Shown here in pieces: positions 15,153 to 18,659 of a DNA stretch of 18,659 nt (the stretch's first letter is position 1; each line of letters opens with the position of its first letter). The stretch spans positions 1-18,659 of the forward strand of contig CAZSMU010000073.1 of assembly GCA_964607915.1 (NCBI GenBank), in the 5' to 3' direction. Origin of the DNA: JADJPL01 sp964607915 (GTDB taxonomy: Bacteria > Bacteroidota > Bacteroidia > Chitinophagales > Saprospiraceae). Made by a program: the position numbers and the translations under genes. The notes under the pieces were generated by a model, which was given only the letters and a program-made list of their open reading frames with translations, was not told where the DNA came from and searched no databases.

Positions 15153-17396
15153 TCACAGGGCGTGTGCCATCTTTTTCTCGATGGTCTCCAAATGGACGGT
15201 CTCCCATTCGCGGATTGGCCCGAGGTCTTCGTTGTCAAGGGCGAGGTTGCCTGCGCTGACATCGCCAATTCTCGAGAAAGGAACGTTATGCAGGTTGAGA
15301 AAGTTGACGAGGTCGTCTTCCTTGGAAGGATTTACAGTGATGAGGATGCGGCTTTGGCTCTCCCCAAACCAGTAGGCGTCTTTGCGGAAGTTGTAGTCCG
15401 TTTCCACATCAAAGCCCAGCTGACCGGCCAGGGCACATTCCATCAATGCGGTGAAGAGCCCTCCATCCGATATATCGTGGGCGGAATTGATCATTTTCCG
15501 CCGAATGAGCTGGGCTACGTTCTGCTGAATCAGGATTTCTTCCTCCATGTCGAAATGGGGAACGGGTGAAAAGGGGATATTGCACACGTAGCGGAGGTAC
15601 TCCGAGCTTCCGAGATCATTGTGCGGAGTGCCCAGCATGTAGATGGCATCCCCTTTTTTCTTGAAAGATAACGTAGTGTGGTAGCTCAACTGGTCGAGTA
15701 TCCCGACCATGCCGATGGTGGGCGTGGGAAATATCGGCTCCGTGCGGTCCTGGTAAACGGATTGATTGTAAAAGCTGACATTTCCACCGGTAACAGGCGT
15801 ATTGAGCTTGCGGCAGGCATCGCCCATGCCGCGCACTGCCTGTGCAAACTGCCAGTACACTTCCGGGTTGTACGGGTTGCCAAAGTTGAGGCAGTTGGTG
15901 ACGCCTACGGGAATGCCACCGGAGCAAACGATGTTGCGGGCCGCTTCCGCTACGGCAATCATAGCGCCGACGTATGGGTCGGCATATACGTATGCCGAGT
16001 TGCAATCGGTGGTCATAGCCAGCGCTTTATCGCTGCCCTTGATGCGCACGACAGCTGCATCGGAGGGCGCGTTGGTCGTCATGGTGTTCGTGCGCACCAT
16101 AGAGTCGTACTGCTGGTATATCCAGCGCCTCGACACCAGGTTGGGGGAGGACCACAGTTGTCGGGCCGCCTTGAGGAAATTTTGTGGGGCTTGTATGGAG
16201 GAGAGCTTGAACTTCTGGATTTTTTCCAGGTACTTGGGGCGTGCCTGCTCGCGGATGTAAACCGGTGCGCCGCCCCCAAGTACGAGGGAATCGGCCGGCA
16301 CCTCGGCTACTTTTTCCCCATGGCGGTAGAATTCGAGCAGCCCGGTATCGGTTACCTCGCCGATTTGGGCGCACTCCAGGTCCCACTTTTCAAAGACCGC
16401 CTCGACGTCGCGCTCCCGGCCTTTGTGTACGACGATCAACATGCGCTCCTGGCTTTCGGAGAGGAGTATTTCCCAGGCTTTCATATTGGGCTGCCGGGTG
16501 GGTACTTTGTCGAGGTCCACGCGCATGCCCGATTTGCCCTTGGCGCTCATCTCGGAGGTCGAGCAAGTGATGCCCGCCGCGCCCATATCCTGCATCCCGA
16601 CGATGGCACCGGTCTGGATGGCTTCCAGACTGGCCTCCAGGAGCAGTTTTTCCTGGAAAGGGTCGCCCACCTGTACCGCAGGCAGGTCTTCGGCAGAGTC
16701 TTCCGTGAGGTCGGCAGAGGCGAAGGTGGCGCCGTGGATGCCGTCTTTCCCGGTAGCAGAGCCAACTATAAACACGGGGTTACCTACCCCCTGGGCAATC
16801 GCGGAGACCGTCTCCCCCACGTTGACGATGCCGACGGACATCGCGTTGACGAGGATATTCTGGTTGTAGCAATCGTTGAAATAGACCTCCCCGCCCACCG
16901 TCGGCACACCGAAGCAGTTGCCATAATCGCCGATGCCGCGCACGACGCCCCGCATGAGGTGTTTGGTATGGCTGGATTCTATGTTCCCGAAGCGCAGCGA
17001 GTTCAGCGCTGCAATAGGACGTGCGCCCATGGTGAAGATGTCCCGGTGGATGCCTCCGACACCCGTCGCCGCCCCCTGGTAGGGCTCAATGGCAGAAGGG
17101 TGGTTGTGGGATTCAATTTTGAAAGCGCAGGCCATCCCTCCGCCAATGTCCACCAGACCGGCATTTTCTTCACCGGCGCCCACGAGCAGCCGCTTGCCTT
17201 CGCGCGGGAGCGTCTTGAGCAAATGAATGGAGTTTTTGTAAGAGCAGTGCTCGGACCACATCACGGAGTAGATGCTCAACTCCGTGAAATTGGGCTTCCT
17301 GCCTAAAAATTCCTGGATTTTCTTGAACTCGTTTTCCCTAAGGCCCAGGTTTTTGGCAGTCTCAAGGCTTACTTCCGGCTCGGTTGCAGTGTGCAT
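15153..17396 (-). CDS. purL: phosphoribosylformylglycinamidine synthase, small-type PurL synthetase subunit
   Basis: A 747-residue PurL that converts FGAR to FGAM in the fourth step of purine synthesis, using ATP and ammonia from a separate glutaminase (PurQ) with PurS. Its length matches the small three-component type (B. subtilis about 742), not the 1,300-residue E. coli fusion. Motifs in order: NFTELSIYSVMWSEHCSYKN (about residues 38-57), AFKIESHNHPSAIEPYQGAATGVGG (here split: nucleotide site), RDIFTMGARPIAALNSL, EVYFNDCYNQN, and in the second AIR-synthase-like half FGNPYNPEVYWQF and NSAHDISDGGLFTAL. The ATG at 17396 (MHTATEPE) is preferred; the frame is also open to 17435. purQ and purS are not in the window. 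The leader holds a hairpin with a U-tract. Confidence 0.95.
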   Translation of the reverse strand: MHTATEPEVSLETAKNLGLRENEFKKIQEFLGRKPNFTELSIYSVMWSEHCSYKNSIHLLKTLPREGKRLLVGAGEENAGLVDIGGGMACAFKIESHNHPSAIEPYQGAATGVGGIHRDIFTMGARPIAALNSLRFGNIESSHTKHLMRGVVRGIGDYGNCFGVPTVGGEVYFNDCYNQNILVNAMSVGIVNVGETVSAIAQGVGNPVFIVGSATGKDGIHGATFASADLTEDSAEDLPAVQVGDPFQEKLLLEASLEAIQTGAIVGMQDMGAAGITCSTSEMSAKGKSGMRVDLDKVPTRQPNMKAWEILLSESQERMLIVVHKGRERDVEAVFEKWDLECAQIGEVTDTGLLEFYRHGEKVAEVPADSLVLGGGAPVYIREQARPKYLEKIQKFKLSSIQAPQNFLKAARQLWSSPNLVSRRWIYQQYDSMVRTNTMTTNAPSDAAVVRIKGSDKALAMTTDCNSAYVYADPYVGAMIAVAEAARNIVCSGGIPVGVTNCLNFGNPYNPEVYWQFAQAVRGMGDACRKLNTPVTGGNVSFYNQSVYQDRTEPIFPTPTIGMVGILDQLSYHTTLSFKKKGDAIYMLGTPHNDLGSSEYLRYVCNIPFSPVPHFDMEEEILIQQNVAQLIRRKMINSAHDISDGGLFTALMECALAGQLGFDVETDYNFRKDAYWFGESQSRILITVNPSKEDDLVNFLNLHNVPFSRIGDVSAGNLALDNEDLGPIREWETVHLETIEKKMAHAL

Positions 17397-17455
17397 GTGC
17401 AATGGTTTGTGACAGGCGCGCAGCCGGGTATCCAAACCTGTGTTGCGCTTTTCAG

Positions 17456-17501
17456 AAAAAATAGACTTGTTGACTCCTCGATGACGCTTCGCAACAAGTC
17501 T
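17456..17501 (-). terminator. terminator-like hairpin in the purL leader, built from a dispersed repeat unit
   Basis: Read on the minus strand, AGACTTGTTG (17501-17492) pairs perfectly with CAACAAGTCT (17472-17463), loop 19 nt, followed one base later by six T (17461-17456). It lies about 60 nt before the purL ATG and downstream of the candidate purL promoter, so it could attenuate purL. The same stretch aligns with the repeat family (GACTTGTTGCG, then TCATCGAGGAGTCAA). GTTGCG in the 5' arm could alternatively pair with CGCAAC near 17442-17447, a possible antiterminator. The stem is AT-rich and its strength is uncertain. Confidence 0.5.
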
Positions 17502-17525
17502 GATAAAACGGAGTTATCCGCGGTG

Positions 17526-17533
17526 CAAATATA
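17526..17533 (-). promoter_or_regulatory. candidate -7 promoter element for purL
   Basis: On the minus strand this reads TATATTTG, a full match to TAnnTTTG. It would start transcription near 17519 and leave a leader of about 120 nt containing the hairpin at 17463-17501. No -33 TTG is seen at the usual spacing. Confidence 0.5.
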
Positions 17534-17643
17534 GACAGTGAATCGCATATTTTCATAAGAGGGGTGAGTAAGAAGAAGGGGTATCGTATTCAAAAATCTG
17601 CACCTGTTCTGGGGATAATGTGAAAGCCTCATCGGGGGTGTGT

Positions 17644-17679
17644 AAAAAGCCGTCGTCGCTGCCCGTCAGGCAGCAACGG
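17644..17679 (-). terminator. candidate intrinsic terminator of the oxidase subunit III gene
   Basis: On the minus strand GCTGCC (17674-17669) pairs with GGCAGC (17663-17658) around TGACG, with extra outer pairing of CCGT (17679-17676) and ACGG (17653-17650) across a small asymmetric bulge. TTTTT follows at 17648-17644. It begins 36 nt after the subunit III stop codon. Confidence 0.6.
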
Positions 17680-17714
17680 AGTCTCTTCCACCACGCTGGA
17701 TAAAAAGAGTCCCT

Positions 17715-18356
17715 CTACAGGATGGCCATTACAGAGAAAAAAATCACGAGATACACCCATAACCCGTCTAAAAAATGCCAGTAGATGCTCAGCAGACGGA
17801 GCTTTAGCCGCTTTTCCGGGTCGGAAAAATAAACCAGGACGCTGACCGGCTCCTTCATGTGGTTGCGCGCCTTGTAATAAAAAGCTGCTAAAAAAGGAAG
17901 CCCAGCGATGACGTGCAAGAAGTGCAGGCCTGAGATGACGTAGAGATAGCTGGCAGAGTTGTCGGTGGACAGGAAAATATTCTGTTCGAAAAGGGCTTTC
18001 CAAGCCAGGGTCTGGGCCGCCAAAAAAAGGAGTGAAAGCCCCATCGTCGCGAGCAGGGCTGTCTGATAGTGCCCGGTATGGTCTTTTCGGTAGCTGCTCC
18101 CCGCCCAATGCACGGTCCAACTGCTCCCCAGCAGGATAAGGGTGTTTATCAAAAATAAGGCCGGGAGCTTCAAGGGGGGTAGCGCACTCTGGATTCGCGT
18201 ATAGACAAAGGCTGCACTCAGACTGAGAAACAGCGCACTGATGCCCAACAACACGAGGAACAGCAGTACGTTGTGCGGGTGGAAGACAAACGAAGCGTAT
18301 TCGTTGTAATGGCTTTCCTGTGCGTCTTCTGGTCGGGATTTGTGCGGTTTGTCCAT
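17715..18356 (-). CDS. cytochrome c oxidase (heme-copper oxidase) subunit III family protein
   Basis: A 213-residue inner-membrane protein of the subunit III family, a structural subunit of aerobic terminal oxidases. Five hydrophobic segments are visible: VLLFLVLLGISALFLSLSAAF (two pieces of one helix, about residues 30-50), LPALFLINTLILLGSSWTVHW (about 64-84), ALLATMGLSLLFLAAQTLAW (about 99-118), LYVISGLHFLHVIAGLPFLA (about 137-156), and LSIYWHFLDGLWVYLVIFFS at the C-terminus. GLHFLHVIAGL and YWHFLDGLWVYLV are the classic signatures. The N-terminus is short, polar and cytoplasmic. A five-helix form lacking the first two helices is usual for many bacterial subunit III proteins. No subunit I or II gene is in the window. 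The DUF2256 gene ends 25 nt upstream on the same strand. Confidence 0.92.
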   Translation of the reverse strand: MDKPHKSRPEDAQESHYNEYASFVFHPHNVLLFLVLLGISALFLSLSAAFVYTRIQSALPPLKLPALFLINTLILLGSSWTVHWAGSSYRKDHTGHYQTALLATMGLSLLFLAAQTLAWKALFEQNIFLSTDNSASYLYVISGLHFLHVIAGLPFLAAFYYKARNHMKEPVSVLVYFSDPEKRLKLRLLSIYWHFLDGLWVYLVIFFSVMAIL

Positions 18357-18381
18357 GTGTTTATCCTGTTAAAGACAGCTC

Positions 18382-18573
18382 TCAGATAGGGTGGTCTGCG
18401 CCTGGCTTGTGCATATCCCTCACTGCGCCTGTTGTTTTATTAGCCCGGCAACGCGATGAGCAATACAGCACACTGTCCCAGTTTTTTTCCCATTTTTTGC
18501 GCCATGAAAAGGGCAAGCCGCACACCGGGCATACCTTTGTCGGCAACAAACTCTTTTTTACTTGTTTTCCCAA
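18382..18573 (-). CDS. DUF2256 family small zinc-finger-like protein
   Basis: A 63-residue protein with the complete DUF2256 pattern: a basic KKSLLPTK start, CPVCGLPFSWRKKWEKNW, then YCSSRCR. The four Cys (C-x2-C and C-x3-C) suggest a single zinc ribbon. The function of the family is not known to me. No ATG precedes the first CxxC; the likely start is the TTG at 18573 (LGKQVKK read as MGKQVKK). The frame stays open upstream towards the repeat at 18605, so the start is uncertain. It lies 25 nt before the oxidase subunit III gene and may be co-transcribed with it. Confidence 0.8.
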   Translation of the reverse strand: MGKQVKKSLLPTKVCPVCGLPFSWRKKWEKNWDSVLYCSSRCRANKTTGAVRDMHKPGADHPI

Positions 18574-18604
18574 GGTTTTTAACTTTATACCGTATTGCCC
18601 TTTT

Positions 18605-18659
18605 GCAACAAGTTTATTAGACTTGTTGCGCGGGGAATCATCAAGGGGTCAAAAAGGCC
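18605..18659. repeat. dispersed repeat unit with a 9-bp inverted repeat, cut by the window end
   Basis: GCAACAAGT (18605-18613) and ACTTGTTGC (18621-18629) form a perfect 9-bp stem around TTATTAG. The unit at 18620-18659 matches that at 5795-5834 at 36 of 40 positions and ends GGGGTCAAAAAGGCC at the edge of the window. It lies upstream of the DUF2256 gene. Confidence 0.8.

Larger units (their letters stand above)
17397..17714. other. 318-nt spacer between purL and the oxidase subunit III gene
   Basis: It holds the purL leader with its hairpin (17456-17501), the purL promoter candidate (17526-17533) and, at the far end, the subunit III terminator candidate (17644-17679). Between about 17540 and 17640 I see nothing I can name. 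An open frame on the minus strand across 17369-17632 has no recognisable protein features. Confidence 0.6.

Noticed and set aside
15678..17306. Long plus-strand open frame (542 codons) opposite purL
   Set aside because: It is the antisense shadow of purL, whose protein matches its family over the full length; the antisense product has no recognisable motif.
17397..17533. purL leader considered as a purine riboswitch
   Set aside because: I see no three-way junction or conserved core bases of the purine or PRPP riboswitch classes, only the repeat-derived hairpin.

Overview
The window looks like chromosomal housekeeping DNA from a moderately GC-rich member of the Bacteroidota, most likely near the Saprospiria. 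The evidence is the gene content (fused E1 alpha/beta 2-oxoacid dehydrogenase, TamL-type lipoprotein of the BamA/TamA family, DUF4369/TlpA lipoprotein, DUF1573 protein, divergent PurM), near absence of Shine-Dalgarno sequences, and several TAnnTTTG -7 promoter elements. The phylum is well supported; the order is inference. I see no rRNA, tRNA, transposase, phage gene or CRISPR array.

Layout. 1-994 (+): 3' end of miaA and a hotdog-fold thioesterase. 997-5614 (-): fused E1 followed by tex. 5615-6124: a 0.5 kb spacer holding a 165-nt imperfect palindrome. 6125-10773 (+): DUF1573 protein with a strong terminator, alpha/beta hydrolase, galactokinase, purM-like gene and nth. 10756-13197 (-): tamL. 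13218-14000 (+): SpoU/TrmH RNA methyltransferase. 13987-17396 (-): TlpA-like lipoprotein and purL. 17644-18573 (-): cytochrome oxidase subunit III and a small DUF2256 zinc-finger protein.

Functional links are loose. purL and the purM-like gene encode consecutive steps of purine synthesis (FGAM, then AIR) but lie 5 kb apart on opposite strands. TamL belongs to outer-membrane biogenesis. E1 and oxidase subunit III belong to energy metabolism. MiaA, the SpoU methylase, Tex and Nth handle nucleic acids. Genes are packed tightly: two convergent pairs overlap at their 3' ends, a third is separated by 2 nt, and tamL and the methylase diverge with 20 nt between start codons.

The main feature not explained by genes is a dispersed repeat family. 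A roughly 40-bp unit, starting with a GACTTGTTGCG-like block and ending in GGGGTCAAAAAGGCC, occurs in full or partial form at five intergenic loci (about 5.79-6.01, 6.67-6.71, 7.54-7.60, 17.46-17.50 and 18.60-18.66 kb). Units are often inverted against each other, forming hairpins. One locus abuts a stop codon, and one sits in the purL leader where it looks like an intrinsic terminator or attenuator. This is the observation in the window most worth following up.
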